Below are positions 40,878-50,551 of a stretch of 64,000 nt of DNA, in pieces. Position 1 is the stretch's first letter; each line of letters opens with the position of its first letter. The notes under the pieces were generated by a model. It did not search any database. It saw nothing but the letters and a program-made list of their open reading frames with translations, and was not told the origin of the DNA. The stretch comes from JAAZZY01 sp964612505 (GTDB taxonomy: Bacteria; Chlamydiota; Chlamydiia; Chlamydiales; JAAZZY01). The stretch is taken from positions 1 to 64,000 of the forward strand of contig CAZTEX010000005.1 of the NCBI GenBank assembly GCA_964612505.1. Direction: 5' to 3'. The translations under genes and the position numbers were made by a program.

Positions 40878-43631
40878 CTACCCTTTGAAAAGATCGGTTA
40901 ACAGTTTATTTAGATTTTCTTTATGTCTTTTATGTGAGCCTGTCGCAGAAGCTGCTTGCCGATCTTTTCCAATGTACTTTGGTTTTATCGAATCTGGCAA
41001 AACTTCTTTCAAAATCGGCATCATATAATGCCAACAGCCCATGTTCTTAGGCTCTTCTTGTACCCAAATACACTCTTTAAAACCTTTATATTTTTCGATA
41101 ATCTTTTCCAAACCTTCGCGGTCAAGTGGATAGAGCTGCTCAACCCTTACAATGGCCATGTCGTCTCTTTTTTGCTTCTCTTGTTCTTCTAATAAATCAT
41201 AGTAAATTCTACCAGAACAAAATATGAGCTTATTTGGTTTTTTTGGAGAGGCTGGATCATCTAAGAAAAAATGAAAATGCCCCTCGCTTAGATCTTTTAA
41301 CGAAGAGGTGCAACGCTTATGGCGCAAAAGTCCTTTGGGCGTAAAGATAACCAAAGGCTTTCTGTATGCTTTTAAAGCTTGACGTCTGAGTAAGTGAAAC
41401 ATTTGCGCGGGCGTCGTAGGATTTGCTAAAATCACACTATTGTCTCCGATCAGCTGCAAAAAGCGCTCGATTCGCGCTGAAGAGTGCTCAGGCCCTTGCC
41501 CTTCATAGCCATGAGGTAATAGAAGAGTTAAGTTCGACAAGCGATTCCATTTCTCTTCGGCATTGACTAAATAGGCGTCGATAATAATTTGAGCGCCATT
41601 GGCGAAATCTCCAAATTGAGCTTCCCATAAGACAAGCCCTTTAGCTGTCGAAATACTATAACCATATTCGAAACCAAGACATCCATATTCAGATAAATGA
41701 GAATCATATACTTCAAAATGACCCTGATCTTCTTTAAGGTGATTTAAGGGATAATAATCTTGGGCATTTGTTTGATCAATGATCACCGCATGACGATGAC
41801 TAAAGGTCCCTCTTCGACAATCCTCTCCAGCAAGCCTCACAGGATACCCTTCTATCAAAAGAGAACCATAAGCTAAATTTTCAACAAGACCCCAATCCAT
41901 GATAGATTGAGTTGGATTATCAAGAACGGCAGCTCTTCGCATGCTAAGCAGTTGCGCAATTTTTCGATGAGGAGTAAAACTTGTAGGAATCTCTGTCATT
42001 TTGATCGCGATCTCTTGAAGCGTTTTTTCATCCACTTGAGTTGAAATATTTTCAAAAAGTTGTCCTACATCTTTCAACTTAGATTCTTTCCAAAAAGACC
42101 ACCGATTACCTAAAACATCTCCCTCTTCTGGTTTTTTGCTCTGAAATTCTTTGGTACTATCTAAAGCTTTTTGTAATTTTTGCCGAAAGAGCTCCTCTTG
42201 AGCTAATGCATCTTGAGCATTGATCACTTTTTGAGAGACTAAAAGATCGGTATAAATTTGTTTGATCGAAGACTTTTGACGAATACGTTGATACTGGAGT
42301 GGCTGAGTATAAGAAGGCTCGTCCCCTTCATTGTGTCCATATTTTCGATAACCCACCAAATGGATAAACACATCGCATTTAAATTTTTGACGTATTTCAA
42401 CAGCGAGCTTTGTCGCTCGAATACAACCATCAGGATCTTCTGCATTCACGTGAAACACAGGACATCCAAAAGTGTATGCGATATCAGATGGATAAAGTGT
42501 GGAGCGTCCCGATTCAGGTAACGTGGTAAAACCAATTTGGTTATCTAAAACAATATGAATGGAGCCTCCCACATCATACCCTTTGAGATGACACATCTGC
42601 ATCGTTTCATAAATAATACCTTGTCCACTGAGCGATGCATCGCCATGCACTTGAATGCCTAAAGTATGGCTTTTTGTCGTATCCCCTTTATGATCTTGTT
42701 TTGCCCGCACTTGTCCGAGCAAAATAGGATTAACAGACTCTAGGTGGCTTGAATTAGGGGGAATTGAAATATGAACACGCTTGCCATGATCATTTTCAAC
42801 ATCTGCAGAATACCCTTTGTGATATTTGACATCGCCAGAGCCTTCAAAAGCACCTGGTTCATAATGCTCTTCAAATTCATGGAAAACCAATCTATAAGGT
42901 CGTTCAAAGATATTCGTTAAAATATTTAAGCGCCCTCGGTGAGCCATACAGAGCACAAGCTCATCTACATCTAAATCTCCACCATAGTTAATAATGGCTC
43001 TAACAATAGGAATAAAAGTTTCAAGCCCCTCTAAAGAAAATCTTTTTTGCCCGACAAATTTAGTATGAATAAAAGATTCAAAAAGCTCAGAGCGATTAAG
43101 GTAATCTAAAATGCGCTTTCTTTCTTCATTTTGGAGATCTTCTCCAAAGTGATGCTCGACTTTACTTTGGATAAATTCGACTAGATCCTGGTTGTCAATA
43201 TGAAGATAATCAAAGCCAACTTTTTGACAGTAAATAGATTCTAATTGAAAAATAAGATCTTTGAGAGGCGCTTTGGGAGAACCTAACACTCCAAAAGTAG
43301 AGACAGTCTCACTTAAGTTATTCAAGCCATATGTTTTAGAATCTAAAGATGGGGGTCTGGCGACATCTTCCACTCCGATGGGGTTAATTTGTGCAATTTT
43401 ATGTCCCTCTTTTCGGTAAGCTTGTATTAACTGAAAAACCTTTAAATCTAAGCTACTTCCAGTTTCTTTAAGATTTAAGCCAAAAGTTGAGCCTGCAAAT
43501 TCTATCCCTTCAAAAAAATGTCTCCAAGAAAGTTCAACCGAAGAGCTATCTTTTAAATATTTCTGATACACATCTTCAATGTACTTAGCATTAGAAATTT
43601 GAGCAAAAGATAAACTTTTTTGTTGATCCAT
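40878..43631 (-). CDS. sucA: 2-Oxoglutarate dehydrogenase E1
   Basis: A 917-aa ThDP-dependent decarboxylase. Landmarks: the N-terminal E2-binding region (YIEDVYQKYLKDSSSVELSWRHFFEG), GHKIAQINP, DELVLCMAHRGRLNIL, HGDASLSGQGIIYETMQM, the ThDP motif region NNQIGFTTLPESGRST with CPVFHVNAEDPDGCIRA, HLVGYRKYGHNEGDEPSYTQP, and GYEGQGPEHSSARIERFLQL near the C terminus. Length is typical (about 900-940). AAGGGGA precedes the ATG at ideal spacing. Together with sucB and lpdA it completes the oxoglutarate dehydrogenase complex of the TCA cycle. Confidence 0.97.
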   Translation of the reverse strand: MDQQKSLSFAQISNAKYIEDVYQKYLKDSSSVELSWRHFFEGIEFAGSTFGLNLKETGSSLDLKVFQLIQAYRKEGHKIAQINPIGVEDVARPPSLDSKTYGLNNLSETVSTFGVLGSPKAPLKDLIFQLESIYCQKVGFDYLHIDNQDLVEFIQSKVEHHFGEDLQNEERKRILDYLNRSELFESFIHTKFVGQKRFSLEGLETFIPIVRAIINYGGDLDVDELVLCMAHRGRLNILTNIFERPYRLVFHEFEEHYEPGAFEGSGDVKYHKGYSADVENDHGKRVHISIPPNSSHLESVNPILLGQVRAKQDHKGDTTKSHTLGIQVHGDASLSGQGIIYETMQMCHLKGYDVGGSIHIVLDNQIGFTTLPESGRSTLYPSDIAYTFGCPVFHVNAEDPDGCIRATKLAVEIRQKFKCDVFIHLVGYRKYGHNEGDEPSYTQPLQYQRIRQKSSIKQIYTDLLVSQKVINAQDALAQEELFRQKLQKALDSTKEFQSKKPEEGDVLGNRWSFWKESKLKDVGQLFENISTQVDEKTLQEIAIKMTEIPTSFTPHRKIAQLLSMRRAAVLDNPTQSIMDWGLVENLAYGSLLIEGYPVRLAGEDCRRGTFSHRHAVIIDQTNAQDYYPLNHLKEDQGHFEVYDSHLSEYGCLGFEYGYSISTAKGLVLWEAQFGDFANGAQIIIDAYLVNAEEKWNRLSNLTLLLPHGYEGQGPEHSSARIERFLQLIGDNSVILANPTTPAQMFHLLRRQALKAYRKPLVIFTPKGLLRHKRCTSSLKDLSEGHFHFFLDDPASPKKPNKLIFCSGRIYYDLLEEQEKQKRDDMAIVRVEQLYPLDREGLEKIIEKYKGFKECIWVQEEPKNMGCWHYMMPILKEVLPDSIKPKYIGKDRQAASATGSHKRHKENLNKLLTDLFKG

Positions 43632-43808
43632 AAAATCCCCTTACCAGGCACATCTTGACCTATAGTACAACAAATATTTTTAGACTATCTGAGATTTCTT
43701 AAATTTTATCATTTTAAAAAAAACGCCAGTTCGGTAAAAAGCTCTGCATTAAAAAAAACAAGCTCTTATCAAAAATTTTAGTATATACCCAAGGCGTAGG
43801 TTAGAAAG

Positions 43809-44264
43809 ATGAAAAGTGAAAGACTTAAAAAATTAGAGACCGAATTAAACGATCTTGAGCAATGGCAAAAACTGGGCTTAGTGCCCAAGAAAGATCTCCA
43901 AAAGCATCAAGAAGAGATAGATATGATTCGGGAAAAAATTGAAGAAGAAAAAGAAAGGCTCCGATTCTTAAAAGAATCAGGTGATGTCGAGGAATATATC
44001 ATCCCTAAAAAAAATGCCAGCCGAGCCTCTTATGCAGACAACCCTACCATTCCCGATATGGATATGCAAGAAGATGACCTTGATAATATGGAAGTGACTA
44101 TGGAAACGGTGACGATGACTGCGGAGTCAACGACTTCTAGCGAAGGTAAAGAAGATGACAATGGCGATGACTACACCCGCTCAGATGAAGAAGATCCTTT
44201 CAGCGACAAAAATCGTTGGAAAAGAGGAATGCTCGATGTTGATCCCGACTCCGAACAGTGGTGA
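43809..44264 (+). CDS. Conserved acidic coiled-coil protein
   Basis: A 151-aa protein. The N-terminal coiled coil (residues 1-55, KLETELNDLEQWQKLGLVPKKDL, then IREKIEEEKERLRFLKE) is followed by an acidic, Met/Thr/Ser-rich disordered stretch (residues 75-130) and an RWKRGMLDVDPDSEQW end. It lies between sucA and hemW, the position I recall for CT053 in Chlamydia trachomatis; the position and similar length suggest the same gene. It overlaps the start of hemW by 29 bases. No domain of known function is recognised. Confidence 0.85.
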   Translation: MKSERLKKLETELNDLEQWQKLGLVPKKDLQKHQEEIDMIREKIEEEKERLRFLKESGDVEEYIIPKKNASRASYADNPTIPDMDMQEDDLDNMEVTMETVTMTAESTTSSEGKEDDNGDDYTRSDEEDPFSDKNRWKRGMLDVDPDSEQW

Positions 44265-45384
44265 ACTGAGCCTTTATTTTCATCTCCCCTTTTGTCACAA
44301 AAAATGTGATTACTGCCATTTTTATGTCGTTTTAGATAAAGAAGAATTTAAGGAAAAACTCTTAAAAGCACTCCTTTGCGAAATTGATCAGAAGAAAGAG
44401 CTCTTCAAGTCGCAAAAAATTATCTCTGTTTATTTTGGTGGCGGTACTCCTTCACTTGTCAGTCCCTCTTTTATTTCAGCCATTTTAGAAAAGGTTGCTC
44501 AAGAGTGTTGCATTAAAGAAGCTGAGATTACCCTCGAAGTAAACCCCGAGAATCACTCGCTTCATCTTTTACAAGATTTTAAGAAATCTGGAATCAATCG
44601 TTTGAGCATTGGAGCTCAAACTTTCGATGATACATTACTTAAAACTCTCGGGCGCACTCATTTTGCTGAAGATATTGAAAAAGCAATCCATCACGCAAAT
44701 CAAGCAGGCTTCACGAACATCTCGATTGATTTAATGTATGATTTGCCCTCGCAAACGCTCGAGCAATGGGAACAAACTTTAAAGAAAGCGGTTGCCTTTC
44801 CTATTTGCCATGTTTCCTTATATAACCTCTCTATCGAGCCTCACACAGTTTTTTATAAGTATCGAGAAAAAATTATTACCAAAATGCCACCTGCCAATAT
44901 TTCTTTAAAGATGTTTCAGAGAGCTCAACAAGTTTTAAAAGAGAATGGCTTTTCTCATTATGAAATTTCTGCTTTTTGTAAAAGCCGTGACTTTTCCAGG
45001 CACAATGTGGGTTATTGGTTACAACGGCCTCATCTTGGCTTTGGCCCCTCAGCTTATAGCTTTTATAATTTAAAGCGATTTCAAAACATTCCCAATCTTC
45101 ACAAATACTGTAAATTAATTAGTGAAGAAAAAGAGGCGACAAGTTTTCAAGAAACTCTTGATAAAGAAGCTCATCTAAGAGAAAGCTTGACACTTCATTT
45201 AAGACTGGTAGAGGGCTTTGAGCAAACAACATTTGAGAAACGCTTCGGAACATTCCCATTAAGTACTCAGCAATCACTTTTAGCGTTGATCGAAGAAAAA
45301 CTCATAGAAAAAAAAGAAGACATTCTCAAGCTTTCTAAAAAAGGACTCCTTTATCATGATGCCATTGCAAGCGAACTCATTTGA
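44236..45384 (+). CDS. hemW: HemW-like radical SAM protein
   Basis: A 382-aa protein from the ATG at 44236, eight bases after AGAGGA; the frame opens earlier but overlaps the coiled-coil gene. The radical SAM cluster motif is CHKKCDYCHF (C-x3-C-x2-C) near residue 19, in the HemW form with Phe rather than the C-x-C seen in HemN. Then come VYFGGGTPSLVSP, EITLEVNPE, GINRLSIGAQTFDD, SIDLMYDLPSQT, HYEISAFCK and GFGPSAYSF. HemW is a heme-binding chaperone; older annotation calls such genes coproporphyrinogen oxidase. The position next to sucA matches Chlamydia CT052. Confidence 0.93.
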   Translation: MLIPTPNSGELSLYFHLPFCHKKCDYCHFYVVLDKEEFKEKLLKALLCEIDQKKELFKSQKIISVYFGGGTPSLVSPSFISAILEKVAQECCIKEAEITLEVNPENHSLHLLQDFKKSGINRLSIGAQTFDDTLLKTLGRTHFAEDIEKAIHHANQAGFTNISIDLMYDLPSQTLEQWEQTLKKAVAFPICHVSLYNLSIEPHTVFYKYREKIITKMPPANISLKMFQRAQQVLKENGFSHYEISAFCKSRDFSRHNVGYWLQRPHLGFGPSAYSFYNLKRFQNIPNLHKYCKLISEEKEATSFQETLDKEAHLRESLTLHLRLVEGFEQTTFEKRFGTFPLSTQQSLLALIEEKLIEKKEDILKLSKKGLLYHDAIASELI

Positions 45385-45407
45385 GAACACTTGCATAGAT
45401 CAAAATA

Positions 45408-46979
45408 ATGAGCTATAAACATCGCTATATGCAAAACGCCCATTTTTTAAATTTTCTAGTCGGAGCTTTTTCAGCCACGTTGATCTTGTTTGCTTACCAT
45501 CGCTTTAAAATGGGTTCCTACGACAAGTTTTTTAAAGATACTTTTCAAAAATCAGATAAACAAATCGAAGAAAAAAGACATCACCAAGAACTCGATTTAC
45601 AAAAAGCAAAATATCAACATGAACAAGAGTGTGAACAAAAGTGGCAAGAGATTTTAAAAAAAATCGATGAACGAAAAAAACAAATCTTGATCGTTGAAAA
45701 CAAAGCTCAAGAAGCGGCGCAAAAAAATGAGCGCTTAACAAATGAGCTCCACAATAAAATTGAAGCCCTACAAAAACAAGAAACAGAATTACAAAGCCAA
45801 AGACAAGAAGTTTTAAGTCAAAAAGAAAAACTGATTAAATCTTTAGAAGAAATTTCTAATTTGTCTAAAACAGAAGCTGAGGAAAAACTTTTTGAAAGAC
45901 TTACCTCACAAGCAAAAAAAGATTGCGCTTTATGGGAAGCCAGTTATTTTAAAGAAAAAAAAGCATTAGCTGAACAAGAGGTTCGGCAAATGATGATTCT
46001 ATCGATGGACCGCTTAGCCAGCGCTTGTACCTCTCAAGCCACTCTCACAATGGTTCATTTACCCCACGAAGACTTTAAATCTAAAATTATTGGCAGAGAA
46101 GGGCGCAATATTAATTTTTTAGAAAACTTACTGGGCGTCAATTTACTCGTTGATGAAACACCTAAAACAGTTCTTATCTCAGCCACCGATCCTTTCCGAA
46201 AAGCCGTCGCTAAAGAAACACTTGAAAAATTAATCCTAGATGGTCGCATCCACCCTACTAAAATTGAAGAAGAGTATGAAGCTGCAAAGTTAGTCATTGA
46301 AAAAAAGACGATTCAAAAAGCAGAAGACTACGCTCTCGCCCTTGGGATTACAGACCTGCACCCTAAAATTATTCGCCTGCTTGCAAAAATGGATTTGATG
46401 CATAGTCTAGGACAAAATCTACTGGATCACTCTTATCAGGTCGCTCTCATTATGAACATCATAGCCTCTGAGCTTAATTTAAATGCCGACTTGGCTAAAA
46501 GAATTGGCCTTTTACATGATATTGGAAAAGCAGCTCCCGCCGAAGTGGGAGGAACACACGCTCTGATTGGGCAAAAACTCTGTTTAAAATATGGTGAAAA
46601 AGAAGAAGTAGCCAATGGTGTAGGTTGCCATCATAATGAAATCACCTCTATTACCATTGAAGGCAGCCTTTGTGGCGCTGCCGATACTCTGTCAGCTGCC
46701 AGACCGGGAGCTCGTACAGAAAATATGCAACACTATATCAAACGAATGAAGCAATTAGAAGAAATAGCCTACAGCTTCCCAGAAATTGAAAAAGCCTATA
46801 TTCTTCAAGCAGGCCGAGAGATTCGCGTCATCACTCAGCCTGAAAAAATAGATGACGCCTCTCTTTCTCTATTGGCTCAAAGTCTAGCAAAAAAGATAGA
46901 AAGCCAACTGAATCACCCAGGAAAAATTAAAGTCTCTGTTTTTAGACAAAGACAAGTTGTAGAATTTGCCTTTGCATAA
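45408..46979 (+). CDS. rny: Ribonuclease Y
   Basis: A 523-aa endoribonuclease. One N-terminal membrane helix (residues about 12-28) is followed by a long coiled coil (residues 35-190) with EEKRHHQELDLQKAKY heptads. The KH domain is around residues 205-275 (KSKIIGREGRNINFLENLLG, ISATDPFRKAVAKETLEKLI). The HD domain holds the His-Asp pair in GLLHDIGKAA and a downstream CHHNE, with HALIGQKLCLKYGE. Order and length match RNase Y, which initiates mRNA decay at the membrane. Presence in this lineage is noteworthy, because I recall only an RNase E/G-type enzyme from Chlamydia. Confidence 0.94.
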   Translation: MSYKHRYMQNAHFLNFLVGAFSATLILFAYHRFKMGSYDKFFKDTFQKSDKQIEEKRHHQELDLQKAKYQHEQECEQKWQEILKKIDERKKQILIVENKAQEAAQKNERLTNELHNKIEALQKQETELQSQRQEVLSQKEKLIKSLEEISNLSKTEAEEKLFERLTSQAKKDCALWEASYFKEKKALAEQEVRQMMILSMDRLASACTSQATLTMVHLPHEDFKSKIIGREGRNINFLENLLGVNLLVDETPKTVLISATDPFRKAVAKETLEKLILDGRIHPTKIEEEYEAAKLVIEKKTIQKAEDYALALGITDLHPKIIRLLAKMDLMHSLGQNLLDHSYQVALIMNIIASELNLNADLAKRIGLLHDIGKAAPAEVGGTHALIGQKLCLKYGEKEEVANGVGCHHNEITSITIEGSLCGAADTLSAARPGARTENMQHYIKRMKQLEEIAYSFPEIEKAYILQAGREIRVITQPEKIDDASLSLLAQSLAKKIESQLNHPGKIKVSVFRQRQVVEFAFA

Positions 46980-47036
46980 TGCTTGTATTAATTTGAGCGA
47001 TATACTAAAATTTCAACTTTTAAACTAAGCAGCCTT

Positions 47037-48293
47037 ATGATAGCAGTTAAAAATCTCAAGTGGTGGGTCTGGGCATTAGCAGCCTTTTTCTACTTTTATG
47101 AATATTTACTCCGCGTCTCCCCCAATGTCATGGTGCCAGAGCTCATGCAAGCTTTTAACATCACAACTGGGCAACTAGGGGTTCTCATTGCTTCGTTTTT
47201 GTTAGTTTACTCCCCTATGCAGCTTCCTGTTGGGGTACTGATGGATCGCTATGGCGCGCGCATTCTATTAACTTTTGCTTCGCTAGGTTGTGGTATTGGA
47301 GCCCTCCTTTTTGCCGTTTCTCATACATTAGGTGGAGCCTATGCAGGTCGTCTTTTAATAGGGGTTAGCTCTTCTTTTGCCTTCGTCGGAATGGTCTATG
47401 TTTGCTCGCATTGGTTTGAGCGAAATAAACGAGCGCTCCTTGTAGGTCTTGCAAATTCTATTAGTATGCTGGGAGCTTTTGCTGGTGGTGGCCCCTTAAG
47501 CATTATGGTGGAAAGAGTTGGCTGGCGTACAAGCTTATTCTTTTGGGGAATTATAGGGATTATCTTAGCAGCAGCAATTTTTCTTTTGATTCGAAAAGGC
47601 AGTCACACCAAAGCACATCTCTCTGAAGAAAAACCCTCAAAAACCCTTTTTGAAGGTTTAAAAATCTTCTGTAAAGGATTTTATAATTGGATTAACGCCA
47701 TTGTCGCTTTATTATTTTATACTGTCACCACAGCGATTGGTGGTTTGTGGGGAGTTCCCTTTATCCAAAATAACTATCATGTACCCAAAGAAGTTGCAAG
47801 CTTTGCAGTTTCCATGCTCTTTTTTGGTTGGTTGATAGGCAGCCCAGTCATGGGGCTGTTGTCTGACAGAGTCAATAACAGAAAATGGGTGATTGTCATT
47901 GGGGCATTAATTACCTTCTTATGCTTTACCCCTGTTGTCTATTTCAATTCGATGTCTATTTTTTGGGTGTATATACTTATTTTCCTAACGGGTTTCTTTT
48001 CGTCTGCCGAACTTCTCAATTTTACTTATGCAACTGAAATCAACCCCTCTAGAGTCAAAGGAGCCTCCATTGCAGTCACCAACTTCATTGTCTCTGCTGG
48101 GGGAGTGATTGTTCAACCGCTGATTGGATTTTTATTAGAAAATTCACATGGAGCTAAGTATCTTTCTCAAATACAAACTTACTCCGAGGTCGATTTCAAA
48201 AAAGCCTTAACTATTTTACCTGTGTGCCTTTTAGCCGCAGCTCTTTTGGGCTTGCTTCTGAAGGAAAATAAACGCCAAGAGGAAACTTCTTAA
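47037..48293 (+). CDS. Major facilitator superfamily transporter
   Basis: A 418-aa protein with about 12 membrane helices in two halves. The MFS loop 2-3 signature is GVLMDRYGAR near residue 66, and the equivalent in the second half is GLLSDRVNNRKW. Other segments are WVWALAAFFYFYEYLLRVSPNVM at the start, AGRLLIGVSSSFAFVGMVYV and GWRTSLFFWG. The central loop (residues 190-215) is basic. The substrate is not evident; organic anions or sugar phosphates are possible. It lies 57 bases after rny and may be its own unit. Confidence 0.9.
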   Translation: MIAVKNLKWWVWALAAFFYFYEYLLRVSPNVMVPELMQAFNITTGQLGVLIASFLLVYSPMQLPVGVLMDRYGARILLTFASLGCGIGALLFAVSHTLGGAYAGRLLIGVSSSFAFVGMVYVCSHWFERNKRALLVGLANSISMLGAFAGGGPLSIMVERVGWRTSLFFWGIIGIILAAAIFLLIRKGSHTKAHLSEEKPSKTLFEGLKIFCKGFYNWINAIVALLFYTVTTAIGGLWGVPFIQNNYHVPKEVASFAVSMLFFGWLIGSPVMGLLSDRVNNRKWVIVIGALITFLCFTPVVYFNSMSIFWVYILIFLTGFFSSAELLNFTYATEINPSRVKGASIAVTNFIVSAGGVIVQPLIGFLLENSHGAKYLSQIQTYSEVDFKKALTILPVCLLAAALLGLLLKENKRQEETS

Positions 48294-48384
48294 AACTAAA
48301 TTTTTATTTTTGAAGTTTTTATTCGATTGAAAAAGAAATACCCTCTTTGCATAATGTCCCCCAAAAATTTATAGGATATTTTAC

Positions 48385-50301
48385 GTGAGACGTTCAATTT
48401 GTTATTGCGATCCCTCGCAAGCTCTAGCTGGAGAAGAAGGGACATGGAAATTTGTTTACACTACCTCTCAAAATTTAGATAAAGGGGCCTGTCTTAAATT
48501 CGACCTCCTCTCTAAAGGACGAGAAATTGACTGGCAAATACCGACTGCAGATCCCCGTGGTAAGTCTAATGTTATTTATGGAATAATGAATGACAAAGAT
48601 ATTCTTTTTGCTGAACCTGTAGAAGTTCCCAATCAATTTGCGCCACAGTTTGCCTTCACCTTAACCAAAGAGTTGAAAGCGGGCTCGACCTTTACAGTCA
48701 TTATGGGAGCCTCACCTAAATTAACAAGCACACAAGCAAAAAATGCTCAGGGAAACACGAGTCAGAATTTAACCCAAAGAAGACGTCATTTTTTACTCTA
48801 TGTTGATGCAAAAGGTGATGGCAATTTTGCAGATCCAGAAATCTTCACAATGGATGTCAAAGGTAACCAGCTCGATCGCATTCGCATCATCACCCCCTCT
48901 TTTGTGACTAAAAACAAAAGATTTGATATCGTCATCCGCTTTGAAGATAAATACGGAAACCTCACGAGTAACGCACCAGAAGATACATTAGTTGAACTTA
49001 CTTACGAACAACTAAGAGAAAACCTCAACTGGAAGCTTTTTGTTCCAGAAACAGGCTTTGTAACGTTACCCAATTTTTACTTCAATGAAGTCGGTACTTA
49101 TCGCATTCAACTGCAAAACTTGAAAACAAAAGAAATTTACTATTCTTCCCCGATCAAAAGTTTTGCCCAAGATGAAAAAAATTTACTCTGGGGTCTCCTT
49201 CATGGTGAATCAGAGCGCATGGATTCTTTAGATAATATTGAAAACTGTCTGCGCCATATGAGAGATGAACAAGCTATGAATTTTTATGCTTCTTCTCCTT
49301 TTGATTCGATTGAAGAAACACCCGATGACGGATGGAAAAGCATCTCTCAGAACATCGCCGAATTCAATGAGTCAGATCGATTCATTACCTATTTAGGCTT
49401 TCAATGGGCTGGAGAACCATCTAAAGAAGGAATGAGATTGTTCTTAAATTTAAGAGACACTAGACCCCTCTTAAGATTTAAAGATGCTAAATCAAATACA
49501 CTGCGCAAAATTTATAAGATTTCAAATTCTAAAGATTTCATTGCCGTTCCTACTTTCACAATGGCTAAAGGGGTGGAATATGACTTCAATGATTTCAATC
49601 CTGAATTTGAAAAAGTTGTTGAGATTTATAATGCCTGGGGATCTTCTGAATGCACCGCTAAAGAAGGCAATACACTACCAATTAATGGCCCTGCCAAAAA
49701 TGGCACCAAAGAAAATCCAAAGGGTTCTGTTTTAGGCGCTTTAAAAAGAAACTGCCGTTTCGGTTTTGTCGCTGGCGGATTAGATGACCGCGGCATCTAT
49801 ACTAACCTCTTTGATGCCGGTCAAGATCAATACCCTGCTGGTTTAACAGCTATTTTAGCCGATGAACATACCCGTGAATCTATTTTCCAAGCGCTCCATA
49901 ATAAAAGTTGCTATGCAACGACTGGAGAAAGAATTTTACTCGGTTTTTACATTGCTGGACACAGAATGGGAGAAGAGCTTTCAACCCAAGTGAAGCCTGG
50001 TCTTGTTATTAATAGACACATTTCTGGATTCGTTTCAGGGACAGCACCTGTGAAAACCATTGAAATTATTCGCAATGGAGATGTCATCCATACTCTTAAG
50101 CCTAATGTCAACAACACAGACTTTACTTTTGATGATATGATCGATCTTAAAGAAGTGATGATCAAACATAAAGACTCTAATCCTTTTGTCTTTTATTATG
50201 TAAGAGTCACTCAAGAAGACCATAACATGGCCTGGAGTTCTCCAATTTGGATCGACTTTATTGAAACAGGCAAAGGTATTAAAAAAGTAATCAAGAAGTA
50301 G
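48385..50301 (+). CDS. DUF3604 domain protein
   Basis: A 638-aa protein with a GTG start at 48385, preceded by AGGAT. It begins MRRSICYCDPSQALAGEEGTW and has a beta-rich N-terminal half with Ig-like character (TFTVIMGASPKL, DIVIRFEDKYGNLTSNAPEDT). The DUF3604 catalytic-like half includes NLLWGLLHGESERMD (residues about 268-282), FITYLGFQWAGE, FVAGGLDDRG, LTAILADEHTRESIFQALHNKSCYATTG and IAGHRMGEELS. The H-G-E-S and Ala-Thr-T-G motifs match the DUF3604 pattern, possibly related to PHP-type metal hydrolases. There is no signal peptide. A strong terminator follows. Confidence 0.85.
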   Translation: MRRSICYCDPSQALAGEEGTWKFVYTTSQNLDKGACLKFDLLSKGREIDWQIPTADPRGKSNVIYGIMNDKDILFAEPVEVPNQFAPQFAFTLTKELKAGSTFTVIMGASPKLTSTQAKNAQGNTSQNLTQRRRHFLLYVDAKGDGNFADPEIFTMDVKGNQLDRIRIITPSFVTKNKRFDIVIRFEDKYGNLTSNAPEDTLVELTYEQLRENLNWKLFVPETGFVTLPNFYFNEVGTYRIQLQNLKTKEIYYSSPIKSFAQDEKNLLWGLLHGESERMDSLDNIENCLRHMRDEQAMNFYASSPFDSIEETPDDGWKSISQNIAEFNESDRFITYLGFQWAGEPSKEGMRLFLNLRDTRPLLRFKDAKSNTLRKIYKISNSKDFIAVPTFTMAKGVEYDFNDFNPEFEKVVEIYNAWGSSECTAKEGNTLPINGPAKNGTKENPKGSVLGALKRNCRFGFVAGGLDDRGIYTNLFDAGQDQYPAGLTAILADEHTRESIFQALHNKSCYATTGERILLGFYIAGHRMGEELSTQVKPGLVINRHISGFVSGTAPVKTIEIIRNGDVIHTLKPNVNNTDFTFDDMIDLKEVMIKHKDSNPFVFYYVRVTQEDHNMAWSSPIWIDFIETGKGIKKVIKK

Positions 50302-50322
50302 GAATTATAAGTTTCTTATTTC

Positions 50323-50355
50323 AGAAAGCAGGCATTTTTTATGCCTGCTTTTAAT
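50323..50355 (+). terminator. Rho-independent terminator after the DUF3604 gene
   Basis: A perfect 11-base stem, AAAGCAGGCAT at 50325-50335 with ATGCCTGCTTT at 50341-50351, with a T5 loop and a short T-rich trail. It ends the transcript 20 bases after the stop codon. Confidence 0.85.
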
Positions 50356-50551
50356 TGTTTCCTAAAGAGCCTTGTTGCTAATCTCTCTTACAAACAATCC
50401 TTTTTTGGATGTTCTAAACTATTCAAATTATTTATTAAATATCCTTTATTAATTTAGTAAATAAATTCTCGCTTACAAAACTAATTTTTTTGCTTTTCAT
50501 TATTTTTGATCCTTAGTAAGATTTATCAAAAAAATAACCAAAGGATTGATT

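Noticed and set aside
44155..44235. Earlier start for HemW inside the coiled-coil gene
   Set aside because: Repetitive Met/Thr sequence from another frame of the acidic stretch; AGAGGA and the family start point to 44236.
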